Positions 16,989-25,699 of a stretch of 64,000 nt of DNA are shown here, in pieces. Source of the DNA: Arenicellales bacterium (GTDB taxonomy: Bacteria; Pseudomonadota; Gammaproteobacteria; Arenicellales; JAJDZL01). The DNA lies in contig OX638343.1 of the NCBI GenBank assembly GCA_951813075.1, forward strand, positions 2,807,999 through 2,871,998. Direction: 5' to 3'. The notes beneath the pieces were generated by a model. The model was not told the DNA's origin. It did no database searches and was given only the letters and a program-made list of their open reading frames with translations. Position 1 is the first letter of the stretch, and every line of letters begins with the position of its first letter. The position numbers were made by a program, and so were the translations under genes.

Positions 16989-18353
16989 TCATTCGATCTC
17001 GGCACTTGCAATTGCGTCGATGAGAATCTGCATTGCCCGGCGAATTTCGTCAGTTTCAATGTTCAGGGGCGGTGCGAGAGTCAGGACGTTACCCATCGAG
17101 ATCTTGAAACTCAATCCCGCACCCAAGCATGTATACATGATTTTTTCTGCCAAAGTGCTGACATGCGCAACTGATTGATCCAGTTCGACTCCGAGAAGCA
17201 ATCCGAGACCTCTGATCTCGGAGACAATTGATACGTCGAACAACTCGCGATTAAGATGGGTCAGGGTTTCCTCGCCGAGCCGCCGAGCTCGTTCCGGAAG
17301 ATTCTCATCGACGATTACGTTCAATGCAGCGAGCCCTGCCGCGCAAGCCAGCGGATTCTTTTCGTGAGTGTAATGTCCAAGGGCTCTTTCGCCCGAAATA
17401 TCAAAATCCTTGTTGCACAGTACCGCTGCGAGAGGCATTACGCCACCTCCGAGTCCTTTGCCCAAAACGAGAATATCGGGAACGATTCCATAATGCTCAT
17501 AAGTAAACAGTTTGCCGGTTCGTCCAAGTGAATGCGGGATCTCGTCCATAATCAGCAAGGCGCCGTGTCGGTCACACGATTTACGGATCCGGCTCCAGTA
17601 TTCGACAGGCGGAAAGTATGGTACGCTGGATACCGATTCGGACACTACAGCGGCTACATCACCTTCTTTTTCGAGAACATATTCAACATAGTCCGCGCAC
17701 TTCAGATTGCAAGTTCCATTACAGCCGAAAGGACATGCTGAAGAATTAGGTGGCGGCACGTGTTCGGTCCCAGGAAGAAGTGGTCCGGCATTTTTTCGAA
17801 AGAGAGCTTCACCCCCCAGTGAAATTGCATCCAGCGACGCACCGTGAAAGGAGTCCCACATCGAAATTGTCTTGAATCTGCCGGTTACCGAGCGAGCAAT
17901 TTTCAACGCTATTCCGATTGCGCCAGTTCCACCCGGCGCGAATAGTACCTTGTCCAATCCTTTGGTACTTAACTCAATCAAGCGTTCGGCAAGTCTGATT
18001 GCGGGTTGATTGGTGAAACGTCTCGGACAGAATGACAAAATGTCTATCTGTCCGCGAATAGCTTCCAGTACTTTCGGGTGTCCGTATCCTACCTGATGCA
18101 CACTGTTACCGTGAAAATCCAAGTAAGAATTTCCTTGAAGGTTGTAAAGACGACTGTCTTTCGCAGTCGCGAGTACGTCCAGACATGGAGTCGAAAGCGA
18201 CTGATGTAAAAATACCCGCTCATCTCTGGCGAGCCAGCTGTCGGTTTCAGTATGAGAGTTATTCTTTTGCCATTTCGCGCGTTGTTCACCAAGGTTCAAG
18301 TCGCCTTCGGATCTTGAACTTTCAAGTTCGTGTTGCGTGGTCTCTTCCGGCAT
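16989..18353 (-). CDS. pbfA: Class-III PLP enzyme, PbfA-like
   Basis: 454-aa member of the class-III aminotransferase fold. Distinctive segments are FLHQSLSTPCLDVL (about 49-62), FHGNSVHQVGYGHP, FAPGGTGAIGIALK, and MWDSFHGASLDAISLGGEA. A Cys-rich insert CPFGCNGTCNLKCADY (about 207-222) follows, and the PLP lysine is in VLGKGLGGGVMPLAAV. As I recall them, these match PbfA, the (R)-1-hydroxy-2-aminoethylphosphonate ammonia-lyase subgroup, better than ordinary transaminases. No phosphonate genes (phnWXYA) are in the window, so the substrate is unproven. It lies 14 bp downstream of a SpuC-like aminotransferase in the same operon. A conventional amine aminotransferase is the alternative. Confidence 0.6.
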   Translation of the reverse strand: MPEETTQHELESSRSEGDLNLGEQRAKWQKNNSHTETDSWLARDERVFLHQSLSTPCLDVLATAKDSRLYNLQGNSYLDFHGNSVHQVGYGHPKVLEAIRGQIDILSFCPRRFTNQPAIRLAERLIELSTKGLDKVLFAPGGTGAIGIALKIARSVTGRFKTISMWDSFHGASLDAISLGGEALFRKNAGPLLPGTEHVPPPNSSACPFGCNGTCNLKCADYVEYVLEKEGDVAAVVSESVSSVPYFPPVEYWSRIRKSCDRHGALLIMDEIPHSLGRTGKLFTYEHYGIVPDILVLGKGLGGGVMPLAAVLCNKDFDISGERALGHYTHEKNPLACAAGLAALNVIVDENLPERARRLGEETLTHLNRELFDVSIVSEIRGLGLLLGVELDQSVAHVSTLAEKIMYTCLGAGLSFKISMGNVLTLAPPLNIETDEIRRAMQILIDAIASAEIE

Positions 18354-18367
18354 GACTGATTACGCAT

Positions 18368-19741
18368 TCAATTGTTTAAATCGTGCAAAATGTCGTCGAG
18401 ACTGTCTCGAGCAATATCGACCAGATCGTCAATTTGTGATTTCGTGATGATTAGCGGTGGGGAGAGTACCATGGAGTCTCGGACGGCACGCATGATCAAG
18501 CCGCGTCTGGCTGCGAAATCCCTGCAACGAATGCCGACTTTCAGTTCGCTGTCAAATCTTCTGCGTGCTTGTTTATCTTCAACAATTTCAATTCCAGCAA
18601 TCAATCCGATTCCGCGGACCTCTCCAACTAGCGGGTGGCTTTCCAAATTACGCAATTGCTGCTGAAAATATGGACCGGTAGACTGGTCTACGTTCTCAAT
18701 AATTTTCTCGCGCTGAAGAATTCTGATGTTTTCTGCCGCTACCGCACAAGAGACAGGATGGCCCGAGTAAGTGAATCCATGTGCAAATTCACCGCCGATC
18801 TCGATCAGTACTTCAGCAACGCTGTCCGACACCGCAACACAAGCGATTGGCAGATAGCCTGACGATAATCCCTTTGCCATCACCATCAAGTCAGGTTTGA
18901 GATCATAGTAATCAGTAGCAAACCATTTGCCGGTTCGTCCGAATCCGCATATCACCTCATCTACAACCAGCAGAATTTCATACTGTTCACATATTCTTGA
19001 AATTTCGGGCCAATAGGAATCTGGCGGGACAATGACACCGCCGGCACCTTGAATTGGTTCGGCTATGAACGCAGCGATTTTACTTTCGCCCACCTCGAGG
19101 ATTTCCTGTTCCAGTGCCTGTGCAGCTTTCAACCCAAACTCATCCGGATTCAAGTCACCGCCTTCCTGGTACCAGTACGGTTGCTGAATATGCCTGATGT
19201 CGGGGATTGGCAGACCACCTTGTACGTGCATGTCGTGCATGCCACCCAGACTGGCGGCGCCGACGGTACTTCCGTGGTAAGCGTTATGGCGACTGATGAT
19301 GACTGACTTTTCCGGTTTGCCGCGAATTGACCAATACTGTCGCACCATACGTATGACAGTATCGTTTGCTTCGGAACCGGAGTTGGTGAGAAATATGTGA
19401 TTGAACGATGCCGGTGTGACCTTGGCAAGTTGCTCAGAAAGGTCAATGACCGGCGGATGGGAGGTCATAAAAAATGTGTTGTAGTATGGCAACTGTCTAA
19501 GTTGACGCACTGCCGTGTCCGCCAATTCCTCCCGACCGTATCCGACATTGACGCACCATAGTCCAGCCATTCCGTCAATGATTCGATTGCCGTCGGAATC
19601 CCATACGTAAATACCTTCCGCGTGCGTAACGATTCGCGTACCGATATCGTGCAAAACCTTCGAGTCGGTAAACGGATGCAGGTGATGATTGTTGTCGAGT
19701 GTCTGCAGTTCTTCAGTCGCCAAAGCGCGAAAACCATCCAT
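18368..19741 (-). CDS. spuC: Putrescine/polyamine--pyruvate-type aminotransferase (SpuC-like, class III)
   Basis: About 457-aa class-III PLP aminotransferase. It shows DGMAGLWCVNVGYGR, LPYYNTFFMTSHPPV, SGSEANDTVIRMVRQYW, RHNAYHGSTVGAASLGGM and PIPDIRHIQQPYW. AEPIQGAGGVIVPPDSYW is also present, with the PLP lysine in MVMAKGLSSGY and the HGFTYSGHPV segment near the C-terminus. These match SpuC-type enzymes that convert putrescine or related amines with pyruvate as amino acceptor. The start chosen is ATG 19741; a TTG 9 bp upstream is also in frame. It is the first gene of an operon with the PbfA-like gene. A link to the PotBC-like importer 17 kb away is plausible but inferred. Confidence 0.75.
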   Translation of the reverse strand: MDGFRALATEELQTLDNNHHLHPFTDSKVLHDIGTRIVTHAEGIYVWDSDGNRIIDGMAGLWCVNVGYGREELADTAVRQLRQLPYYNTFFMTSHPPVIDLSEQLAKVTPASFNHIFLTNSGSEANDTVIRMVRQYWSIRGKPEKSVIISRHNAYHGSTVGAASLGGMHDMHVQGGLPIPDIRHIQQPYWYQEGGDLNPDEFGLKAAQALEQEILEVGESKIAAFIAEPIQGAGGVIVPPDSYWPEISRICEQYEILLVVDEVICGFGRTGKWFATDYYDLKPDLMVMAKGLSSGYLPIACVAVSDSVAEVLIEIGGEFAHGFTYSGHPVSCAVAAENIRILQREKIIENVDQSTGPYFQQQLRNLESHPLVGEVRGIGLIAGIEIVEDKQARRRFDSELKVGIRCRDFAARRGLIMRAVRDSMVLSPPLIITKSQIDDLVDIARDSLDDILHDLNN

Positions 19742-20209
19742 ACCTGTCAATCTCCCAAATTGAATTCCATTGCGAAATAATCAGAGGATTACTCACTAAA
19801 GTTGAAGATGCGGCTTCAGTAGCACTGGTTCCAACTCGCACGGGTTGTTAATTCACCATCTCTGACGGCGAGCGGTATCCGATAAGCAATGTTACCGCTA
19901 ATGTCGTTGAATTCGCAATAATTTTGGTGTTGGTGTAAGTTTATTGCGACAGTGAAATAGAGGATATGCCAGTGGTTGGATATTCTCGGGTTCGTTGTTT
20001 GCAGGCATTCTTAATGAAGGGAATTCGGTGTCCCGGATAAATTCCCAAGTCTTGCGATCATCTTTTTTCCTTTTCTCATGTGCGACAAACTATCATTACA
20101 CCGTGTCCCAGATTTATCGAGTAAGTCAGAATTGAATTAATTGATCACCATATTCCAGAGAAGTATTCGAAAGCTGATATTGAAGAGCTTATTGCATAGG
20201 GAATCTGAA
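19742..20209. other. Intergenic region, about 470 bp
   Basis: Divergent region between the aminotransferase operon and a small plus-strand gene; it must hold promoters for both. No specific operator, riboswitch or remnant gene was recognised. Confidence 0.4.
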
Positions 20210-20374
20210 ATGTTAAAAAAAACACGATTAAAGCCGAAAGGTGATTCTGCGTTCACTGAATTTATTCGTAATGCTTCGGCAGCGGAGAAAAAAAAGGTAT
20301 ATACCGAGGTTATGAAACGAGCCAGCGCAATGCAGAAAAAAGTTTTGGAAGAAGCCGCCGAGGCTGATAATTGA
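20210..20374 (+). CDS. Small basic hypothetical protein, 54 aa
   Basis: 54-aa protein beginning MLKKTRLKPKGDSAF and containing FIRNASAAEKKKVYTEVMKR. It is highly charged, probably helical, has no signal peptide, and looks cytoplasmic. The ATG at 20210 is preceded by AGGGAAT at suitable spacing and is preferred over an upstream ATG at 20141. A good rho-independent terminator follows about 75 bp after the stop. This supports a real monocistronic gene. I recall similar short proteins annotated as hypothetical in proteobacteria, but no function is known to me. Confidence 0.6.
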   Translation: MLKKTRLKPKGDSAFTEFIRNASAAEKKKVYTEVMKRASAMQKKVLEEAAEADN

Positions 20375-20450
20375 ATGGTCTTGAGTATTTGAAAGTTTGC
20401 TGAAGATTCTATTCTAGCAGTACCTTAATTCAAAAGATAATCAGTAAATT

Positions 20451-20485
20451 AATCGCTCTGTGTTTCGGCATAAGAGCGATTTTTG
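20451..20485 (+). terminator. Rho-independent terminator
   Basis: Perfect 9-bp stem AATCGCTCT/AGAGCGATT around a 13-nt loop, followed by a run of T. It ends the 54-aa gene. Confidence 0.8.
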
Positions 20486-20740
20486 TTAGTCAACGATGAG
20501 ATTTCGATTGGTTTAATCAGGCTCAGCAATGTTGGAATTAACGGCTACAAATTAGTAGGCTCAAAAAATTTTCGTTTTTTTCACGTGGTCCAAACCGCCA
20601 AGATCTGCTATCCATAATCCGCACGCAATAAAAATCAAGACAAAAGGTTTAGGTGCACCTATACATCATTCAGGTGGGGAACTGTAGGTTTCCATATAAG
20701 TTTGTTACATCGCTATCGCGATGACGCCATCAACGAAGAA

Positions 20741-21090
20741 ACAAGCTACGTTTTTTCTAGAAAGGATGAATCAATAGTTCTGCTTGATGCCCCATCCGGT
20801 GCGGAATGTCATAATAGATGCCGGATATGAACAAAATATTCGCATTCGTTCTCACTCATTCGAGATAGTACGCGGATTGGTTGGTCATGGCCTCGGCTAC
20901 GCGCTGCTGGTAACCAAGCCGACATCGGCCGTGATTTTTAACGGAATAGCTCTGGTGAGCCGACCGTCGGCATGAGTTGTTGTCAAGAGTCGAATGGTGC
21001 TGGCAAAGCGAAGAGAAAGCCGGCTTCCAGAACCAGTTGCCTGATTTGCTGAAATGTGCCTGCAAATCTTCGCTATCGTCAGTCGCTGGA
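20741..21090 (+). pseudogene. LysR-type regulator, effector-domain relic
   Basis: Pieces of a LysR C-terminal effector-binding domain are readable in order. DESIVLLDAPSGAE (about 20765) comes first. After a frameshift, DAGYEQNIRIRSHSFEIVRG and LVGHGLGYALLVTKP (20817-20930) follow. Past TGA 20973-20975 come SRMVLAKRRESRLPEPVA, a second TGA, then FAEMCLQIF. The order and spacing fit LysR substrate domains. The helix-turn-helix N-terminus is absent. One frameshift and two stops show the gene is dead. Confidence 0.7.
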
Positions 21091-21331
21091 TTCAATCAAA
21101 AGTCGTTTCCTCTCCTCAAAGTTTTGGCAACCGTTCGGACATCGCTTGTCCGTTTGCAGCAATTAATTTGGACACTCGGTAAGATTTGCACTATATTGTT
21201 TACATAACCTCGCTACTGTCGCTTGATTGATTCGTAGTACTCCGAATCAAAAGTTCGTCACAAGCTCAGTAAAGGCGACATTCGACAGTATTGCGATGTT
21301 GCGAATTCAACCGAATCATCAGGGAGACAAT

Positions 21332-22720
21332 ATGGCTGCAAAAAAAATTTTCGCATCCGCAGAAGTCGCAGGTGAGTTGCTCGGCAAGGACAGCGTAACA
21401 CTTGTCAACAATCGCACCGGTGAGCAACACCATTTCCCGATTGTGGACGGAACAGAAGGTCCGAGTCTGATCGATATTTCGAATCTTTATAGTCAGACCG
21501 GAATGTTTACCTATGATCCCGGCTTCACTTCAACTGGCTCATGCAGATCTGATATCACTTTTATCGACGGCGAAAAAGGAATCTTGCTGTATCGAGGCTA
21601 TCCGATCGAGCAACTGGTAGATGGCGCAGATTACCTTGACGTGTGTTACTTGCTGTTGCACGGTGAGCTTCCATCTAAGCTGGAAGGTGAGCAATTTGCG
21701 GCTGTGATCACAAATCATACGATGTTGCATGAACAACTTGTATCTTTTTATCGCGGCTTCAAACGTTCTGCACATCCGATGGCAATCATGGTCGGTGTTG
21801 TGGGTGCGTTGTCGGCTTTTTACCACAGTGATACCGATGTCCATGATCCATATCAGCGTATGGTGGCGGCGCACAGATTGATCGCCAAAATGCCTACGAT
21901 CGGATCTTATGCCTATAAGTATTCCAAGGGGCAGCCGTTCATGTATCCGAAGAACGATCTGACATTTTCTGAAAATCTCTTACGTCTGATGTTTGCGGTT
22001 CCGTCCGAAGAGTACACAATCAATCCAATTGTCGCTAAAGCAATTGATCGCATCCTTATTCTGCACGCTGACCACGAGCAAAACGCGTCGACATCAACTG
22101 TGCGACTTGCCGGTTCATCTGGCGCAAATCCTTTTGCCTGCATAGCATCCGGTATTGCTTCTTTATGGGGTCCGGCGCATGGGGGAGCGAACGAAGCTGT
22201 ATTGAACATGCTTCATGAAATTGGAAGTGTGGAAAACATCCCGAAGTTTGTCGCTCGGGCTAAAGACAAGGACGATAAATTCCGATTGATGGGTTTCGGA
22301 CATCGTGTTTACAAGAACTACGACCCAAGAGCCACAATCATGCGACAATCCTGTCACGAGGTTCTCGATGAACTCGGTGTATCTGACCCATTGCTCCCGA
22401 TCGCGCTTGAACTGGAAAAGATCGCGCTGAAGGACAGTTACTTTATCGAAAAGAAACTATACCCAAACGTCGATTTTTATTCCGGAATCATCTTGCGTGC
22501 GACTGGATTTCCGGTGCCCATGTTCACAGTGCTGTTTGCGATTGCTCGGACTGTCGGATGGGTTGCTCATTGGAAAGAGATGTACTCCGGTGATGAGACG
22601 CAGCGAATCGGACGTCCACGCCAGTTGTATACCGGTGCCAGGCGACGTGACTTTCAGCAGTTGGAAATCAGGAAAAATCGCTCCCCTAATTGGTTGCGAC
22701 TCTGGGCTGGGAAAAAGTAG
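21332..22720 (+). CDS. gltA: Citrate synthase
   Basis: About 462-aa citrate synthase, condensing acetyl-CoA with oxaloacetate at the entry to the TCA cycle. The three catalytic residues are in [10 protein letters not shown] (His), [13 protein letters not shown] (His) and NVDFYSG (Asp). [11 protein letters not shown] near the end is the family CoA-site signature. ATG 21332 is chosen because AGGGAGA lies just upstream and the protein then begins MAAKKIF; an in-frame ATG at 21227 would add 35 unlikely residues. After the usual C-terminus (LEIR) there are about 15 additional residues, [15 protein letters not shown], which is unusual for the family. Confidence 0.95.
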   Translation: MAAKKIFASAEVAGELLGKDSVTLVNNRTGEQHHFPIVDGTEGPSLIDISNLYSQTGMFTYDPGFTSTGSCRSDITFIDGEKGILLYRGYPIEQLVDGADYLDVCYLLLHGELPSKLEGEQFAAVITNHTMLHEQLVSFYRGFKRSAHPMAIMVGVVGALSAFYHSDTDVHDPYQRMVAAHRLIAKMPTIGSYAYKYSKGQPFMYPKNDLTFSENLLRLMFAVPSEEYTINPIVAKAIDRILILHADHEQNASTSTVRLAGSSGANPFACIASGIASLWGPAHGGANEAVLNMLHEIGSVENIPKFVARAKDKDDKFRLMGFGHRVYKNYDPRATIMRQSCHEVLDELGVSDPLLPIALELEKIALKDSYFIEKKLYPNVDFYSGIILRATGFPVPMFTVLFAIARTVGWVAHWKEMYSGDETQRIGRPRQLYTGARRRDFQQLEIRKNRSPNWLRLWAGKK

Positions 22721-22901
22721 CGCTCACAAATCCTGTCGTCGAATTGTTGCGTGGCGATAGCGCGACAGGTCTGTTGCAATTCATTCGCGTGAGTCACTCT
22801 TTGCACGGCCCGATCTGTTAATTCGATCCGTTGGTTGCCTGACCACCAAAGTGCCAGCCGCAGATCTTTCGCTGAGGCGGAGTGCGCCCAAATGAAATAA
22901 T

Positions 22902-24230
22902 TCATGCAGACTGTAGTCGTCTGTCCAAGATACGGAATCTTACCAGAAGCATGATGATCGCGGTCAGCGCGGCAAAGAAAACTGATGCCATAAGTCCTAG
23001 TGGTCCGTATTCCAGTTTGAGGCCAAATAACCAAGCCAAGGGCATCATGACCACCCAAAATGAACAGATCAAGGATACCGTGATGTACCACATGTCCTGA
23101 TAACCCCGCAGAATTCCGACCGCGATCGCCTGCAGTCCGTCCACTATTACGGCAAATGGTGCGATCAGCATCATCGGCACTGCGAGTTGCAGCACACTCG
23201 GTTCCTGACTGTAAATCTTTGTCAGGTGTTCTGGAAATCCTAAGAAAATCAAAGCAAGCAATCCCAGAAAAACCATACCGAGTCGAAACGCAACCCAGGC
23301 TGAACGGGCAGCATAATGTGGTGCTTGCCTGCCTAGATAATTGGCCACTCGGACACTTGCGGCCATTCCAAAGCCTAGCGCGATCATGAATGCGATGGTC
23401 AGAATGTTCAAACCGATTGCCCAAGCCGCGGTTTCAGCAATGCCCATATACCCGGCAATGAGAGTCAGAATCAGGAATGACGTTGACTCCATACCATGCG
23501 CGATCGCAGTCGGATTTCCAAGTTGACGCAGATCCTTTGAGATCGCCCGAAATCGCGTAATTTTCTCCTGTAAGCCGTACTTGATACGATCGATCTTCAA
23601 AACGACATAGCAGGCAAGTAAAACGACAGCTATCCACCGGACCATGCTTGTTGCCAGTGCTGCTCCTTCTGCACCCATCGCCGGTGCGCCATGGTTACCG
23701 AAAATGAAAATCCAGTTCAGATAGACATTGATAAAATTTACCCCGATTGATATCACCATCGCCGGAATAGGGCGCTGCAGACCTTCTAGAAAGAGCGAGA
23801 TTGCGATCATGGATAGCAATCCAGCGAGTCCCAAACCATGCATCGCCAACACTCGCCCGCCGCCTGCAGCCAATTCTTCATTTTGACCGGTCAGCAGGAA
23901 GAATTCCTCACCATATTGCATCGCGAATCCCAACACGATACCTATCACAAGTGCGTGAACCAAACCGACGCGCACGATAACTCCACAGTTCGCATGATTG
24001 TCTGCTCCATCAGATTTTGCTGTCAGAATGGCGATCGGTAATATTGAGCCGATTCCAATGAGAATGAGAGTGACATGCAGGCCGTTTGCCAGTCCGTAGT
24101 AGGCCAGTTCTCTGGTGCCGGCGTATCCGCACATTGCAACGTCAATCGTCACAATCAGAATTGCACCAATCCTTCCAAGCATTACCGGTCCAGCAAGCTT
24201 CAGGATGGGTAAAGTTTCCTTGTTTTTCAT
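22902..24230 (-). CDS. MATE family efflux transporter
   Basis: 442-aa inner-membrane protein with about 12 hydrophobic segments in two similar halves, typical of the MATE multidrug/toxic-compound exporters driven by Na+ or H+. Family-like features include KLAGPVMLGRIGAILIVTID near the N-terminus, with its membrane-embedded Pro and Asp, and AMGAEGAALATSMVRW in the middle. The second half begins around residue 230 (LGNPTAIAHGMESTSF). It is single and convergent with citrate synthase. The substrate cannot be predicted. Confidence 0.88.
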   Translation of the reverse strand: MKNKETLPILKLAGPVMLGRIGAILIVTIDVAMCGYAGTRELAYYGLANGLHVTLILIGIGSILPIAILTAKSDGADNHANCGVIVRVGLVHALVIGIVLGFAMQYGEEFFLLTGQNEELAAGGGRVLAMHGLGLAGLLSMIAISLFLEGLQRPIPAMVISIGVNFINVYLNWIFIFGNHGAPAMGAEGAALATSMVRWIAVVLLACYVVLKIDRIKYGLQEKITRFRAISKDLRQLGNPTAIAHGMESTSFLILTLIAGYMGIAETAAWAIGLNILTIAFMIALGFGMAASVRVANYLGRQAPHYAARSAWVAFRLGMVFLGLLALIFLGFPEHLTKIYSQEPSVLQLAVPMMLIAPFAVIVDGLQAIAVGILRGYQDMWYITVSLICSFWVVMMPLAWLFGLKLEYGPLGLMASVFFAALTAIIMLLVRFRILDRRLQSA

Positions 24231-24440
24231 TGAAATATCAGCACAATTAATTCACTTTGAGCATCGGCGGTGAATACCGCGATAGACTGATCTATTCGTC
24301 GGGAAAGAACTACAAATTACCGCACAGGTGATGTCGCAAAGCCAGCGGTTTCAGTTTAGAGCGACAAATGCACGTTCAAATTGTCTGCTCGCATTGACTG
24401 GGCTTTTGAAGAATTACGACGCTTGGTTTTGAGCCGAAAT

Positions 24441-25589
24441 TCACTGAATGCTATAAATTTCTGACTCAGGATGGAAAACCAACCAAGCGAACGCAAAATG
24501 CTGTCCATTCTCGATATCGCCCAACTGCGTACCTGCCAGTTCACCATCCACAGCTTGTCCGAATATGTTCCACTTTGATCCAGTTTCCTGATCGTAGAAT
24601 ACGCCGTCTTGTCTTTTGAATGTCAGAGTTTGATTGTCGACTTGTCGACGAAACGCAGTAGCCGAGGGGATGATGCGAGAACTCGCGATTTTTCGCCCGT
24701 CCAGTGGCGAGGCAGTGTCGTCTTTGCTGAATATCACGATCGGAATCCCATTAATTTTGTCGTTGATGACCGGTTCCATCTCAAACACTGTAAATGGATA
24801 CACACGATGGCGATTTCCGACGGAGACATTGATGATCCTCTCCATCGCTGGCAGTCTTGGATCAGCGGGATCAGACAGCAAAAACGGTTGGTTGTTGATG
24901 TCGTCATAACCGCGATAAGGATTGGTACCGTAGTTTCGGCTGAATCCCGTATCACGGGAAAGCACTTCTCCATCCGGATAAGCTAACAGGAACTCCCTGA
25001 AAGAGACGATCTGAGTCGGGAGCCGCTGTAGATTGGTACCCGCAAACTCTCCAACCACGCCTTGACCGGTGATCTGCTGCCACCAGGATTCGGTTTGTCT
25101 GTCGTACATGATCAGATCGCTGTGACGCAGACGCCCGGTTGTGCCGAATTCGAGAATGATACCGTCTACGTTTCGGTCGAATACGATCGAAGCGTTGCAT
25201 AGTGGGCAGAAAGTAACCAGAACATACCGGTCGTTGAGTTTATCGTTGACAATCTCATGCCAGATCAAAACTTGGAGAGGATAGGCACGAGCCTCACCGA
25301 GAATATCCACAACAATCACCGGCTCCAGTGGGTCCAACCATATTGCGGCGGAAGCGACACTTACGAATTCAGGGTCGTCAATAGCTGGGATGCCATCTTT
25401 CGGAACACCACCGGAAATGACTTCAGATAGGTCGATGATGGAATTGTCAAAATCAGTATTCGGCCATTCCCTCGCATGCGGCAAAAACTGGGCGTTCGAA
25501 ATTGAAGGCAAAATAACGCTTCCTATGATTGCCAGTACACAGAAAGTAAGAAATTTTCGAATTGGGTCTGTTCGAGTAAATATCGTCAT
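24441..25589 (-). CDS. Exported DUF3179 domain protein
   Basis: 382-aa protein with a signal peptide (hydrophobic stretch at about residues 13-32). DUF3179 covers most of the mature part: EPVIVVDILGEARAYPLQVL, WHEIVNDKL, and VTFCPLCNASIVFDR with its CxxC (about 140-155). A second conserved block is SRDTGFSRNYGTNPY, and the C-terminus has GSKWNIFGQAVDGELAGTQL. The family is widespread in marine and environmental bacteria and has no established function. Predicted periplasmic, and the CPLC motif could be redox-active or metal-binding. It is the sole gene of its unit. Confidence 0.85.
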   Translation of the reverse strand: MTIFTRTDPIRKFLTFCVLAIIGSVILPSISNAQFLPHAREWPNTDFDNSIIDLSEVISGGVPKDGIPAIDDPEFVSVASAAIWLDPLEPVIVVDILGEARAYPLQVLIWHEIVNDKLNDRYVLVTFCPLCNASIVFDRNVDGIILEFGTTGRLRHSDLIMYDRQTESWWQQITGQGVVGEFAGTNLQRLPTQIVSFREFLLAYPDGEVLSRDTGFSRNYGTNPYRGYDDINNQPFLLSDPADPRLPAMERIINVSVGNRHRVYPFTVFEMEPVINDKINGIPIVIFSKDDTASPLDGRKIASSRIIPSATAFRRQVDNQTLTFKRQDGVFYDQETGSKWNIFGQAVDGELAGTQLGDIENGQHFAFAWLVFHPESEIYSIQ

Positions 25590-25699
25590 TGCCCTGGATC
25601 AACTGTCGAGTGTCGGAATAAATGTATTGTAATTGTTTCTGGCGGGCTTTCCTAACAAGAAACTGCGACCTATGATTGACTGCGACAACAGCAAATCAA

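Larger units (their letters stand above)
20375..21331. other. Intergenic region before citrate synthase
   Basis: Holds the terminator of the 54-aa gene and the LysR relic (about 20741-21090). The rest shows nothing recognisable; the citrate synthase promoter presumably lies in its last 240 bp. Confidence 0.4.

Noticed and set aside
20141..20209. Upstream ATG extending the 54-aa protein to 77 aa
   Set aside because: The added residues look non-conserved and the internal ATG at 20210 has the better ribosome-binding site.
20973..21045. In-frame TGA codons in the LysR-like region as possible recoded Sec or Trp
   Set aside because: A frameshift and missing DNA-binding domain show decay; ordinary genes in the window use TGA as stop.
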